Shown here: positions 1 to 8,565 of the stretch, one piece after another
How positions within the stretch are numbered: the first letter of the stretch is position 1
How the letters are laid out: the number at the start of each line of letters is the position of its first letter
NCBI RefSeq assembly: GCF_902167635.1
Contig: NZ_CABHMS010000011.1
Coordinates: 64,501-128,500 of the forward strand
Direction of reading: 5' to 3'
DNA: 64,000 nucleotides
DNA from: Chitinophaga vietnamensis
GTDB taxonomy: Bacteria; Bacteroidota; Bacteroidia; Chitinophagales; Chitinophagaceae
Notes under the pieces: generated by a model
The model's input: the letters and a program-made list of their open reading frames with translations, nothing else
What the model was told of the DNA's origin: nothing
Databases searched by the model: none
Made by a program: the position numbers and the translations under genes

Positions 1-267
1 AGAAATGCGCTCGTGAAACAATACAAAAAGCTCTTCAAGGTGGAAAACATCGACCTCGTGGTAGAAGACGATGCCGTGGAATATATCGTAGACAAAGCCA
101 TGGAGTACAAACTCGGCGCACGCGGCCTCCGCTCCATCTGTGAAGTGGTGCTTAGCGATGCCATGTTTGAACTGCCATCCGCCAATGAAACCACCTTCGT
201 GCTCTCCAAAGAGTACGCACAGGCCAAACTGGAACAGTCTACCCTGGTAAAACTTAAAGTGGCGTAA
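1..267 (+). CDS. clpX: ClpX, ATP-binding subunit of Clp protease (C-terminal fragment)
   Basis: The frame is open from the first base of the window and encodes the last 88 residues of ClpX, the AAA+ unfoldase that feeds tagged proteins to ClpP in the cytoplasm. What is visible is the C-terminal small AAA+ subdomain: the [11 protein letters not shown] helix followed by [12 protein letters not shown], which carries the conserved GARGLRS sensor-2 arginine. The Walker motifs and the zinc-binding domain lie upstream, outside the window. The GTG at base 13 is an internal valine, not a start. The last residues ([12 protein letters not shown]) are family-variable. The identification rests on the GARGLR block and its context and is firm for a fragment. 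Confidence 0.9.
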   Translation, partial: RNALVKQYKKLFKVENIDLVVEDDAVEYIVDKAMEYKLGARGLRSICEVVLSDAMFELPSANETTFVLSKEYAQAKLEQSTLVKLKVA

Positions 268-303
268 GCACCATCATTCACCCGTCAAAAATTACTATTC
301 ACT

Positions 304-597
304 ATGCAAGAACTTATTCAACAATTACAGGAAAAGGCTGGTCTTACCGCCGAACAGGCCGAGCAGTCTATCAACGTAATCAAGGAATACGTAAAAGGCA
401 AACTACCTCCTTTCATCGCAGGCACTGTGGATAACTGGTTCGCAGGCATGAGCGGCAATAAAGCCGAAGGCAAATCAGACAGCATCACAGACAAAGCCAG
501 CGACTTCCTGGAAAATGTGAAAGACAAAGCGGAAGACTGGGTAGATGAAGCCAAACATAAAGTATCGGACTTCTTCAATAAAGAGAAAAAAGATTAA
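304..597 (+). CDS. small helical conserved hypothetical protein
   Basis: A 97-residue protein with no signal peptide. Residues 1-35 form a predicted helix (LIQQLQEKAGLTAEQAEQSINVI), followed by a short KLPPFIAGTVDNWFAG segment and a charged, lysine/aspartate-rich amphipathic tail (ASDFLENVKDKAEDWVDEAKHKVSDFF). The tail resembles YtxH-like or LEA-like stress proteins in composition only. It starts 36 nt after clpX and ends 3 nt before a strong terminator, so it may be co-transcribed with clpX. I do not recognise a specific family and assign no function. Confidence 0.75.
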   Translation: MQELIQQLQEKAGLTAEQAEQSINVIKEYVKGKLPPFIAGTVDNWFAGMSGNKAEGKSDSITDKASDFLENVKDKAEDWVDEAKHKVSDFFNKEKKD

Positions 598-600
598 AAG

Positions 601-630
601 AAAAACCCTCGCACTTGCGAGGGTTTTTCT
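601..630 (+). terminator. rho-independent terminator after the clpX / small protein unit
   Basis: A perfect 12-bp stem (601-612 with 617-628, stem CCCTCGC/GCGAGGG flanked by A5/T5) with a 4-nt loop and a T-rich tail. The flanking A run makes it plausible in both directions. It lies 3 nt after the stop of the small protein. Confidence 0.85.
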
Positions 631-1016
631 TTTATAAAGATAAATTTGATTGATCAGGGGGCTAACTGAGGGAAAGCTCAGTACTACAGATAACGTGGGA
701 TTACAGGCTATAACGTCTACTTACATTTACATCTATCTGAAACCTTTCTTAAAGAAAAGCACCCTTTTACAGGGTGCTTTCATTTGCGTAAAAGTGTTTC
801 AAATCTTGATTTGATTTTGTGTTAAGGTTGATAAACGGTAAAGAGTGATGAATTAACCCAAATTTAACCTTCCTTTTGCAATTTTCTATAACACTAAAGG
901 GGTAATATTTCATTTAATTGTCAAAAAAGATGAACGGTTTGTATGACGTCTCTTTTTACATTAAAAAAATCAACATCTTAAAAACGGATCAGGATCAGCT
1001 CTTATTTATCACCTAC
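631..1016. other. gene-free stretch; possible small transcript at about 655-780
   Basis: No credible ORF is present between the small protein and the acyl-CoA dehydrogenase gene (convergent). A TAAATTTG box lies at 641-648. About 15 nt downstream begins a GC-richer patch with a CTGAG/CTCAG stem-loop, ending in a strong hairpin at 756-780. This arrangement could be a small RNA of roughly 125 nt. From 781 to 1016 the sequence is A/T-rich with one weak 7-bp hairpin (799-814, TCAAATC/GATTTGA) and nothing else that I can identify. Confidence 0.3.
756..780. terminator. intrinsic-terminator-like hairpin
   Basis: A perfect 10-bp stem AAAGCACCCT / AGGGTGCTTT (756-765 and 771-780) with a 5-nt loop. 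On the minus strand it is followed by TTTTCTTT, so it can terminate the acyl-CoA dehydrogenase transcript as well as any plus-strand RNA from 641. Confidence 0.65.
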
Positions 1017-2156
1017 TTATCTTAATGCCTCTCTGGCGATTACAATCTTCTGTATTTCCGAGGTACCTTCTCCGATGGTACATAATTTTGCATCCCGATA
1101 AAATTTCTCCACGGGAAAGTCTTTCGTATAGCCATACCCTCCGAACACCTGTACTGCATCATTGGCCACTTTCACGGCTACTTCCGATGCATAGTATTTG
1201 GCCATGGCGGCTTGCTGCGTCATTTTTACGTGCCTGTTTTTCATATCGGCCGCCTGCATGGTAAGCAGTTCAGCCGCTTCTATCTCCGTACACATATCCG
1301 CCAGTTTAAAGGAGATGCCCTGGAAGCTGGCAATAGGTTGATCAAATTGGTGGCGTTCCTGGGCGTATTTAAGGGCTGCATCACGAGCGCCCTTGGCAAT
1401 GCCCAGCGACAGTGCCGCAATGGAAATACGGCCGCCGTCCAGCACTTTCATGGATTGTATGAAGCCATCTCCCACCGCACCCAGCACATTAGCTGCAGGT
1501 ACGCGGCAATTATCAAATATCATTTCCGCAGTTTCAGAAGCGCGCATGCCGAGTTTATTCTCTTTCTTGCCGCCACTAAAACCTGCTGTACCCTTTTCCA
1601 CTACGAAGGCCGTCATACCGTGGCTGTCGCGCACATCGCCTGTACGGGCGATCACTACGGCCACATCGCAGCTCTTGCCATGCGTGATCCAGCATTTGGT
1701 GCCATTGATGATCCAGTCATCGCCATCTTTTTTGGCAATGCATTTCATATTCATGGCATCGGAACCGGTGTTTGGCTCAGTGAGGCCCCATGCGCCGATC
1801 CACTCTGCAGTGGCCAGTTTGGGGAGATAACGCTGCTTCTGTTCTTCATTGGCGAATTGCAGGATATGACCGGTGCACAATGAATTATGCGCAGCCACGC
1901 TCAGCCCGATAGCGCCACAGAAGCGGGCTATCTCGCTCACCACCGTTACATATTCAAGGTATCCGAGGCCGCTGCCGCCGTACTGTTCGGGCACCAATAC
2001 GCCCATCAGGCCCAGCTCGCCCAGTTTCTTGAAAAGAGGAACCGGAAATTCCTGGTGTTCATCCCATTCCAACACGTAAGGCTGAATGTCTGTCTTGCCA
2101 AAATCGCGGATCGTTTGGGCAATCTGTTTCTGTATTTCCGTAGGCTCAAAGTTCAT
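1017..2156 (-). CDS. acyl-CoA dehydrogenase
   Basis: A 379-residue FAD-dependent acyl-CoA dehydrogenase of usual family length. It catalyses alpha,beta-dehydrogenation of acyl-CoA thioesters, passing electrons to ETF. Sequence signs are the FAD/substrate block [14 protein letters not shown], the WITHG segment, the [20 protein letters not shown] block, and IGEGTSEIQ near the C-terminus, where Glu363 is the expected catalytic base. No signal peptide is present, so it is cytoplasmic. It starts 10 nt after the HhH-protein stop and is probably co-transcribed with it. The subfamily resembles short/branched-chain or butyryl-CoA enzymes, but substrate chain length cannot be read from the sequence. 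Confidence 0.92.
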   Translation of the reverse strand: MNFEPTEIQKQIAQTIRDFGKTDIQPYVLEWDEHQEFPVPLFKKLGELGLMGVLVPEQYGGSGLGYLEYVTVVSEIARFCGAIGLSVAAHNSLCTGHILQFANEEQKQRYLPKLATAEWIGAWGLTEPNTGSDAMNMKCIAKKDGDDWIINGTKCWITHGKSCDVAVVIARTGDVRDSHGMTAFVVEKGTAGFSGGKKENKLGMRASETAEMIFDNCRVPAANVLGAVGDGFIQSMKVLDGGRISIAALSLGIAKGARDAALKYAQERHQFDQPIASFQGISFKLADMCTEIEAAELLTMQAADMKNRHVKMTQQAAMAKYYASEVAVKVANDAVQVFGGYGYTKDFPVEKFYRDAKLCTIGEGTSEIQKIVIAREALR

Positions 2157-2166
2157 AACGCGTGGT

Positions 2167-3084
2167 TTAAAGTTTGATCACGATGTAATGTTCAATTTTA
2201 CGATAAATAATATCATCCACCAACGGGAGCGTCTTCAGCTCTTCCACCCGGCTGAAACCCGCATGGGCACTGCGATACTGCACAATGAGATGGGCCAGTT
2301 TATAGCGTATATATGGATGTGCCGCCAAAGATTTTTCATCTGTGAGGTTGAGGTCCATTTTTTTTAGAGAACCGTCACTGATCTTCAAAAAAGGTTGAAT
2401 TTTTTTGAATGTGGAATCTGGCAAGCCATAGGTTTCGGCTATCTGCGCTGTTTCGTAGAAGCCGCCGAGCCGATCCCGGAAGGCCACAATGCGCCTGGCA
2501 AAGCCGGGGCCGATCCCCGGCAAGGTTTGCCAGGCCAGCGTATCCGCTGTATTGATATCTATCGGTGCGGCATGCGATTTACCATGATAACTTCTCTGCA
2601 AGGTGTCCCGTTTATACGTCACCGTTAGGGCAGGCTTGCTAGGGTGCATTTCTTCCTTGATCATCACATAGGGCTGAAGTTGTTGATACAGGCGGGCAGA
2701 AAGGCCATACACCTTTTGCAGATCGGCCGCTTTGCGGAAATGACCGCCCTTCGCCAGGTAACGGCCGATGGTACGTACCGTTCTATCCGGCACGCCTAAA
2801 CGTAACCAGCCTTCCGGCGGCAATGTATTAGGATCGAAGCGGAACAAGCTGTGTTTAACTTCCATAAAAGCCTTTTCAGGCAAGGGTTCCACGTTCCTGA
2901 GCTGCGCCTCGAATGTTTGTACTGCCGCATAAAATCCGGCGGTATCGGCTACGGGTACACGACGAAAATAAAAGATGATATCTGGTGTATAACAACTGGC
3001 CAGCACCAGCGCCAGCAGGGTAACAATACCGGCCCGCTCCTTTTTCGACAGCCGGAACCAGGCCCTCACAAATGGTTTCAACAT
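2167..3084 (-). CDS. membrane-anchored helix-hairpin-helix (ComEA-like) protein
   Basis: A 305-residue protein. An N-terminal transmembrane helix ([22 protein letters not shown], shown here only in part as [12 protein letters not shown]) follows a basic leader. It is followed by three helix-hairpin-helix repeats: [36 protein letters not shown] and [15 protein letters not shown]. The central copy carries the classic ComEA motif (INTA...[12 protein letters not shown]) associated with non-specific DNA binding. ComEA proteins bind incoming DNA at the outer face of the inner membrane, but Bacteroidota have several HhH paralogues whose role is unproven. It lies in a minus-strand run, 67 nt after the PhnP-like gene and 10 nt before the acyl-CoA dehydrogenase. 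Confidence 0.8.
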   Translation of the reverse strand: MLKPFVRAWFRLSKKERAGIVTLLALVLASCYTPDIIFYFRRVPVADTAGFYAAVQTFEAQLRNVEPLPEKAFMEVKHSLFRFDPNTLPPEGWLRLGVPDRTVRTIGRYLAKGGHFRKAADLQKVYGLSARLYQQLQPYVMIKEEMHPSKPALTVTYKRDTLQRSYHGKSHAAPIDINTADTLAWQTLPGIGPGFARRIVAFRDRLGGFYETAQIAETYGLPDSTFKKIQPFLKISDGSLKKMDLNLTDEKSLAAHPYIRYKLAHLIVQYRSAHAGFSRVEELKTLPLVDDIIYRKIEHYIVIKL

Positions 3085-3151
3085 GGGTTAACAAATTTTG
3101 ATCACTGCAAAATACGGCAGCGATCCAGTGCATTCCTTTAGCAGATGTTAA

Positions 3152-3931
3152 TCAGATATCGATCGTGAGGCCATCGTAAGCGAGCGCCACACCGTCTGGC
3201 AGCTCTTTCATCACTTCATCATGCAGCCCCATCTGGTGACTGATATGCGTGAAATACACTTGTGGTATTTCCAGCTCGCGGCCCAGCGCCATGGCCTCTT
3301 CGAGGGTAAAGTGGGAAATATGTTTTTCGCGGCGCAGCGCGTTCAGCACCAGCACTTTTGAGCCGCGGATCTTCTCCTTTTCTTCCGGGGCAATGTAATT
3401 GGCGTCGGTGATGTAAGTAAAATCATGGATGCGGAAACCCATCACCGGCATCTTGTAATGCATCACCTGCACCGGGGTAATGCGAAGGCCATTCACCTCG
3501 AAAGGCGCGTCGTCAATGGATTTCAGGTTGATCTCCGGGATACCGGGATATTTGAAATCAGCAAAGGCGTAGGCAAATTCGCGCATGATCACATTTTGCG
3601 AAAATTCTGTCGCGTAAATATCGATGGAGCTTTGCTGGAAATAGTTAAAGGCACGGATATCATCCATACCGGCAATATGATCTTTATGGGAATGGGTGAT
3701 GAGCACGGCTTCCAGGTGTTTCACTTCAGCGCGCAGCATCTGGTAGCGGAAATCTGGCGTGGTATCCACCACGATATTACCTGCCGGCGACGACAGCAGG
3801 ATGCTGCTGCGCAAGCGCTTATCTTTTTTATTGGAAGAGGTACACACTTCACAACCACAAGCAATAACGGGCACGCCCTGCGATGTTCCAGTTCCAAGAA
3901 ATGTAACTTTCATTCCGGTATCATTTGTCAT
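3152..3931 (-). CDS. PhnP-like metallo-beta-lactamase-fold hydrolase
   Basis: A 259-residue cytoplasmic protein. FLGTGTSQGVP opens the MBL fold. The metal motif HSHKDH lies at residues 80-85 and a further histidine in YFTHISHQ near the C-terminus. A Cys-rich CGCEVC segment at 25-30 matches the structural zinc site of PhnP (5-phosphoribosyl 1,2-cyclic phosphate phosphodiesterase). No phn genes are nearby, so the natural substrate is probably another cyclic phosphodiester. The ATG at 3931 abuts the stop of the upstream gene; the internal ATG at 3913 (MKVTFLG) is an equally good start. It forms an operon with the 107-residue gene. Confidence 0.85.
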   Translation of the reverse strand: MTNDTGMKVTFLGTGTSQGVPVIACGCEVCTSSNKKDKRLRSSILLSSPAGNIVVDTTPDFRYQMLRAEVKHLEAVLITHSHKDHIAGMDDIRAFNYFQQSSIDIYATEFSQNVIMREFAYAFADFKYPGIPEINLKSIDDAPFEVNGLRITPVQVMHYKMPVMGFRIHDFTYITDANYIAPEEKEKIRGSKVLVLNALRREKHISHFTLEEAMALGRELEIPQVYFTHISHQMGLHDEVMKELPDGVALAYDGLTIDI

Positions 3932-4255
3932 TTAAACCTGCTCTGTTGTATCTTCTTCTGTTCCCTTTTCTGTTGCCGTATCTGCTATATTGCGGTTTTC
4001 CACGATCTGCCTGTACAGCTTGTGTGATTCAGCGGTCAGCAGGTCTTCTTCCAAGGGTAGCGTGGAGAGGATATCCAGCAAGGTATTGATGCGGCCTTCC
4101 AGGTTCAGGAATTTGTTGATCACCACTACCTTTTTATGTTCCAGGATACAATAGCCGGAGGTGAAAGTGCCTTTTTCAAAACGCAGTACATACTTGGCGT
4201 CTTCAAAGATTTTTTCCAGCTTGGTCAGGTTATTAGGCGTGATCTTGATATTCAT
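3932..4255 (-). CDS. conserved hypothetical protein, 107 aa
   Basis: A small soluble protein whose central segment (FEKGTFTSGYCILEHKKVVVINKFLNLEGRI) is strand-rich, with a leucine-rich helix after it and a disordered Glu/Thr tail. It has no signal peptide or membrane segment. It sits directly before the PhnP-like gene with zero spacing and after porX. A TATTTTTG promoter box lies only 4 nt upstream of its ATG. I recognise it as the kind of small conserved Bacteroidota protein found beside PhnP-like hydrolases, but know no function. Confidence 0.75.
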   Translation of the reverse strand: MNIKITPNNLTKLEKIFEDAKYVLRFEKGTFTSGYCILEHKKVVVINKFLNLEGRINTLLDILSTLPLEEDLLTAESHKLYRQIVENRNIADTATEKGTEEDTTEQV

Positions 4256-4259
4256 TCGG

Positions 4260-4267
4260 CAAAAATA
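4260..4267 (-). promoter_or_regulatory. -7 promoter box (TATTTTTG), near-leaderless
   Basis: It matches the Bacteroidota sigma-ABfr -7 consensus TAnnTTTG on the minus strand and ends 4 nt upstream of the ATG at 4255. The transcript would therefore start at or beside the start codon. Confidence 0.45.
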
Positions 4268-4285
4268 ATTAAAAAAGGGCTGGTT

Positions 4286-5839
4286 TTATTTCGATACCAT
4301 CCGTGCTACGGGTACGATCATCTCTTCCAGTGAGATACCGCCATGCTGGAAGGTATTGCGGTAATAATTTACAAAATAGTTGTAGTTATTGGGATAGCAG
4401 AGATAACCATCTTCTCTGGCAAAGATATAAGATGAGTTGACGTTGGGCTTTGGAAGTCCAGCCTCGCGCGGATCGCGGAAGGCCAGTACTTCTTTGGGAT
4501 CGTAGTTAAGATTGCGCCCGTGCTTGTAACGCAGGTTGGTGGTGGTTTGTTTATCACCAATTACTTTCACAGGTGTTTTGACTCTTACGCTGCCGTGGTC
4601 TGTTGCTACGATCAGGTTGATCTTTTTATCTGCAATGCGTTTGAGCGCCTGATGCAATGGCGAATGTTCAAACCAGCTGGCTGTGATAGAGCGGTAGGAT
4701 GGTTCGTCGCCGGCCAGTTCCTTGAGCACCTCCATTTCTGTGCGGGCATGGCTGAGCATATCCACAAAGTTGTAAACGATTACGCTCAGCGGGTAATCCA
4801 GCATATTGTGGATATTGTTGAGCATCTGCTGTGCGTCGGCGTGGTTGGTCACCTTGGTATAGGAGAACCGTGTATCCATGCGCAGGCGCTGCAATTGCGC
4901 GGCAAAGAATTTTTCTTCATACAGGTTCTTTCCTCCTTCTTCATCGTCATTCTTCCACTCTTCCGGAAATTTATGTTCAATATCGATGGGCAGCATGCCG
5001 GCGAAAATGGCGTTGCGACTATATTGCGTACTGGTAGGCAGGATACTGTAAAAAGTATCTTCCTCCACCAGGCGGAATGATTCCTGGAAGATAGGCAGGA
5101 TGGCTTTCCACTGGTCGTAGCGCAGGTTATCTATCAGCAGGAAAACATTGGGCGCATTGGGATCCATGAAGGGCACTACCTTATCACGGAACAGGGTATG
5201 CGACATCACCGGTACTTCTTTGGCTTTCGGATTGAGCCAGTTGCTGTAGTGGCGGGCGATGAATTTGGCAAACTCGGTATTGGCTTCGGCCTTTTGCGCA
5301 TTGAATACTTCCAGCATTTCCGGGCTGTTGGCCTTGGTCATTTCCATCTCCCAATACACCAGTTTTTTGTAGATATCCATCCATTCATTGTAATCGGGAT
5401 TGGAGCTGAGCGCCATGAAGAGGCTGCGGAACTCCTGCTGATAGGCGATGGTGGTCTTTTCCGCTACCAGTCTTTTATTATCGATGATTTTTTTCAGGGA
5501 GAGTAATACCTGGTTGGGATTGACGGGTTTGATGAGATAATCGGTGATCTGCGAGCCGATGGCGTCATCCATCAGGTTTTCAGCTTCGTTTTTCGTGATC
5601 ATCACTACAGGGATCTGCTGGTCTATTTCCTTGATCTTTCCCAGGGTTTCGAGGCCGGTGATGCCCGGCATGGACTCGTCCAGCAGCACTACATCCACTA
5701 CCTGATCTTTCAGAAATTCGAGGGCGTCATAACCGTTGGTGAGGGCGGATACTTTGTAGCCTTTGCTTTCCAGGAAAATGATCTGTGATTTTAATGATTC
5801 TATTTCGTCGTCTACCCAAAGTATATTTATCTGGCTCAT
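4286..5839 (-). CDS. porX: PorX-type response regulator with PglZ domain (type IX secretion control)
   Basis: 517 residues, almost exactly the length of Porphyromonas PorX. Receiver domain 1-120: DD at 10-11, phospho-acceptor Asp54 in VVLLDESMPG, Lys104 in YLIKPVN. A helical linker follows. From about 230 there is an alkaline-phosphatase-superfamily PglZ domain: LLIDNLRYDQW with Asp237, LPTSTQYSR with the likely nucleophile Thr271, FVDMLSHAR, TDHGSV and a final QHGGISLEEM. In P. gingivalis, PorX works with the histidine kinase PorY and SigP to control type IX secretion genes, and its PglZ domain hydrolyses oligonucleotides. No T9SS structural gene is in this window, which is usual. Monocistronic, divergent from the HD-domain gene. 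Confidence 0.9.
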   Translation of the reverse strand: MSQINILWVDDEIESLKSQIIFLESKGYKVSALTNGYDALEFLKDQVVDVVLLDESMPGITGLETLGKIKEIDQQIPVVMITKNEAENLMDDAIGSQITDYLIKPVNPNQVLLSLKKIIDNKRLVAEKTTIAYQQEFRSLFMALSSNPDYNEWMDIYKKLVYWEMEMTKANSPEMLEVFNAQKAEANTEFAKFIARHYSNWLNPKAKEVPVMSHTLFRDKVVPFMDPNAPNVFLLIDNLRYDQWKAILPIFQESFRLVEEDTFYSILPTSTQYSRNAIFAGMLPIDIEHKFPEEWKNDDEEGGKNLYEEKFFAAQLQRLRMDTRFSYTKVTNHADAQQMLNNIHNMLDYPLSVIVYNFVDMLSHARTEMEVLKELAGDEPSYRSITASWFEHSPLHQALKRIADKKINLIVATDHGSVRVKTPVKVIGDKQTTTNLRYKHGRNLNYDPKEVLAFRDPREAGLPKPNVNSSYIFAREDGYLCYPNNYNYFVNYYRNTFQHGGISLEEMIVPVARMVSK

Positions 5840-6167
5840 AATTCAGTTTAAGCGTCTTTAAAAAAGGAAATTACCCCATTTTCTCGTCAAAAACCATTCC
5901 CTGCGGCAGAGAGACCGGTAATTAAATGTTAAAAAGGTACCGTGCATTCAAAAATGCATTTCCGGGCCGGAAAGTTATTTACCTTCGTAAACACGGCATT
6001 TTTATACCTGTAATTTACCAGTCACCCTTGCGGGATAGGGGTTTAACAGTTTAAAAACGTCTTATAAGTAAAAAAAATACATATAATTAATTCATGGTGT
6101 AGTTTTGTACACATTTTTGTAAATGTTGGATGCGGAAAACCCGTCTGAAATTGAATAACTGAATGCA
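5840..6167. other. divergent intergenic region with tandem hairpins and promoter boxes
   Basis: No ORF. Two adjacent small hairpins occur at 5943-5958 (TGCATT/AATGCA) and 5959-5973 (TTTCCGG/CCGGAAA). Two plus-strand promoter-like boxes occur: TACCTTCG at 5980-5987 and TAGTTTTG at 6100-6107. The first would give the HD-domain mRNA a leader of about 170 nt, the second about 55 nt. I find no minus-strand box for porX. Confidence 0.4.
6100..6107 (+). promoter_or_regulatory. -7 promoter box (TAGTTTTG) for the HD-domain gene
   Basis: It matches TAnnTTTG and ends 60 nt before the ATG at 6168. A clear -33 TTTG partner is not seen. Confidence 0.4.
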
Positions 6168-7394
6168 ATGACCGAACGCAAGCGAAAAATTGTTAATGAT
6201 CCGGTGTATGGCTTTATTACCATAGATCACCCGTTGATTTTTAACCTTATTTCCCATCCATATTACCAGCGTTTGCGCCGTATACATCAGATGGCGCTGG
6301 CACAACTGGTATATCCGGGGGCAATGCATACCCGTTTTCATCACAGTATGGGCGCTTATCATCTGATGAGTGGCGCTTTGCAGGAGCTGAGGAGCAAGGG
6401 CGTAGAGATCACAGAGGAGGAAGAGGTAGCGGCCAAGCTGGCGATACTCCTGCATGATATCGGCCATGGGCCTTATTCCCATGCGCTGGAACACGGCATC
6501 ATCGAAGATGTTTCGCACGAAGAGATCTCCCAGTGGATGATGGAGGCGCTGAACCAGGAAATGGACGGGGCCCTCACCCTCACCCTGGATATCTTCAACG
6601 GACGTTACTATAAAAAATTCCTGCACCAGCTGGTATCCAGTCAGCTGGATGTAGACCGGATGGATTACCTGAACCGCGACAGTTTTTTCACGGGCGTATC
6701 GGAAGGGGTGATCGGTTACGACCGCATCATCAAGATGCTGACGGTACACAACGGCGAGCTGATGGTGGAGGAGAAAGGAATTTATTCCATTGAAAAGTTC
6801 ATTATCGCCCGGCGGCTCATGTACTGGCAGGTATACCTGCACAAAACGGTGCTGAGTGCGGAAAATATGTTGGTAAAGATACTCGGCAGGGCTAAGGCAC
6901 TGGCACAGGGCGGCACGCGCCTGTTCTGTTCCCCGGCGCTGGAATACTTCCTGTATCACAACATTACCCGGGAAAATTTTGAACGCGAACCGGAATGCCT
7001 GCGCCAGTTCTGTATGCTGGACGACTATGACATTATGGGAGCCATCAAGGTATGGGCCTCTCATGAAGACAAGGTACTGTCCATGCTGTGTAAATGGCTG
7101 ATCAACCGCCAGCTTTTCAAGGTGGTGCTAAGCCATGAACCCTTTGACCAAAGCGCATTGGAGCTGCTCCGGCAACAGGTGGCACAGAAATGGGACATCC
7201 ATGGCCAGGATCTTGATTATTTTGTATTCTCAGACGCTGCCACACTAAGGGCTTATAATATCAACGACGAAAAAATCAATATCCTTTTCAAAGACGGAAC
7301 TGTAAAAGACATTTCCTCTATTGACAATGCACTGATTAGCCATACACTGGCTATACCGGTAAAAAAATTCTACATTTGTCATCCAAAAATCTAG
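6168..7394 (+). CDS. HD-domain phosphohydrolase (SAMHD1/dNTPase-like)
   Basis: A 408-residue cytoplasmic protein. The opening IVNDPVYGFITIDHPLIFNLI and QRLRRIHQMALAQLVYPGAMHTRFHHSMG match the YdhJ/SAMHD1-like HD family. Metal-binding motif elements are H in RFHHS, HD in ILLHDIGHGPYSHALE, and a later Asp in SQLDVDRMDYLNRDSF. Members hydrolyse (d)NTPs or related nucleotides. The substrate here is unproven. The gene precedes the lpx operon by 87 nt with a weak hairpin (7400-7427) between, so it is probably a separate unit. Confidence 0.85.
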   Translation: MTERKRKIVNDPVYGFITIDHPLIFNLISHPYYQRLRRIHQMALAQLVYPGAMHTRFHHSMGAYHLMSGALQELRSKGVEITEEEEVAAKLAILLHDIGHGPYSHALEHGIIEDVSHEEISQWMMEALNQEMDGALTLTLDIFNGRYYKKFLHQLVSSQLDVDRMDYLNRDSFFTGVSEGVIGYDRIIKMLTVHNGELMVEEKGIYSIEKFIIARRLMYWQVYLHKTVLSAENMLVKILGRAKALAQGGTRLFCSPALEYFLYHNITRENFEREPECLRQFCMLDDYDIMGAIKVWASHEDKVLSMLCKWLINRQLFKVVLSHEPFDQSALELLRQQVAQKWDIHGQDLDYFVFSDAATLRAYNINDEKINILFKDGTVKDISSIDNALISHTLAIPVKKFYICHPKI

Positions 7395-7399
7395 GCTAA

Positions 7400-7427
7400 T
7401 AACGTTTTACCTGGCACTGAAACGTTA
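7400..7427 (+). terminator. weak hairpin between the HD gene and lpxD
   Basis: An 8-bp stem TAACGTTT/AAACGTTA with a 12-nt loop followed by AAATTTTAG. It is A/T-rich, so termination would be partial at best. Confidence 0.3.
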
Positions 7428-7481
7428 AAATTTTAGTTTATATAAACATGAAGGGCCTGGAAAACATTACAATTTTAAACT

Positions 7482-8531
7482 ATGCAGTTTAGCGCATTAC
7501 AATTAGCTACCATGCTAAATGGTAAGCTGGAGGGGAATCCAGATGTGAAGGTGAGCAACATCGCCAAGATCGAAGAAGCCGGTGAGGGCATGCTCAGCTT
7601 TATAGCGAATCCTAAATATGAAGAGTTCATATATACCACCAATGCTTCCATCCTTATCGTGAATGAAAGCCTGGTGATAGAACGACCTGTGAAATCAACC
7701 CTGATCCGGGTAAAGGATGCCTATAGCAGCTTTGCCCTCCTGCTGGAACAATACCGTTACCTCACTGGTAACAAAACCGGTATCCAGCAACCTTCCTATA
7801 TACCCTCTTCCGTAAAAGTGGGAAAGAATGTGTTTGTGGGCGCGTTCGCCTACCTGGGTGAGAATGTGGTGCTGGGCGATAATGTGAAGATCTATCCGGG
7901 CGTATATCTTGGCGACAATGTGATCGTGAATAATGACTCCGTTATATATCCTGGCGTAAAAGTGTATGACAACTGTGTGGTGGGCTGCCGCGTGATGCTG
8001 CATGCCGGCTGCGTGATCGGCGGCGATGGCTTCGGCTTTGCCCCTCAGCCGGATGGCTCTTACAAAAAAGTACCGCAAATCGGCAATGTGGTGATTCATG
8101 ATGATGTGGAGATCGGCGCCAACACAACGATCGACCGTGCTACGATGGGTTCTACTGTGATCCGTAAAGGCGTTAAGCTGGACAACCTGATCCAGGTAGC
8201 GCACAATGTGGATATCGGCACCAACACCGTTATTGCTGCACAGACGGGCGTTTCCGGCAGTACCAAGATTGGTCAGAACTGCGTGATCGGCGGCCAGGTA
8301 GGTATGGTAGGTCATATCCATATCGCTGATGGTACAAAGATCAACGCCCAGAGCGGATTGTCTAAATCTATCGCTACGCCGAACACTTCACTCACCGGCT
8401 CTCCGGCGTACGACTATAAAAGTTCGCTGAAAAGTCAGGCAATTTTTAGAAATTTGCCGGACCTTGAAAAGCGGGTGAAAGAATTGGAAGAGATGGTAAA
8501 ACAACTGCTTCAGGAGAGAGCAGGCGTTTAA
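7482..8531 (+). CDS. lpxD: UDP-3-O-acylglucosamine N-acyltransferase LpxD
   Basis: A 349-residue enzyme that transfers the second (N-linked) hydroxyacyl chain from acyl-ACP in lipid A synthesis. It has an N-terminal uridine-binding domain (1-100), then a left-handed beta-helix of hexapeptide repeats (about 105-310), then a C-terminal helix (LPDLEKRVKELEEMVKQL). The catalytic histidine is His241 in NLIQVAHNVDIG, preceded by TTIDRATMG. Length is normal. It is the first gene of the lpxD, lpxC-fabZ, lpxA, ABC ATPase operon, with 34 nt to the next gene. Confidence 0.96.
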   Translation: MQFSALQLATMLNGKLEGNPDVKVSNIAKIEEAGEGMLSFIANPKYEEFIYTTNASILIVNESLVIERPVKSTLIRVKDAYSSFALLLEQYRYLTGNKTGIQQPSYIPSSVKVGKNVFVGAFAYLGENVVLGDNVKIYPGVYLGDNVIVNNDSVIYPGVKVYDNCVVGCRVMLHAGCVIGGDGFGFAPQPDGSYKKVPQIGNVVIHDDVEIGANTTIDRATMGSTVIRKGVKLDNLIQVAHNVDIGTNTVIAAQTGVSGSTKIGQNCVIGGQVGMVGHIHIADGTKINAQSGLSKSIATPNTSLTGSPAYDYKSSLKSQAIFRNLPDLEKRVKELEEMVKQLLQERAGV

Positions 8532-8565
8532 GTTTTGAAAGCTCAAACAGTTATACATTAGTAAT

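Noticed and set aside
6087-7064. 325-aa minus-strand frame over the HD-domain gene
   Set aside because: Antisense to the HD and metal motifs; composition typical of reverse-strand shadows.
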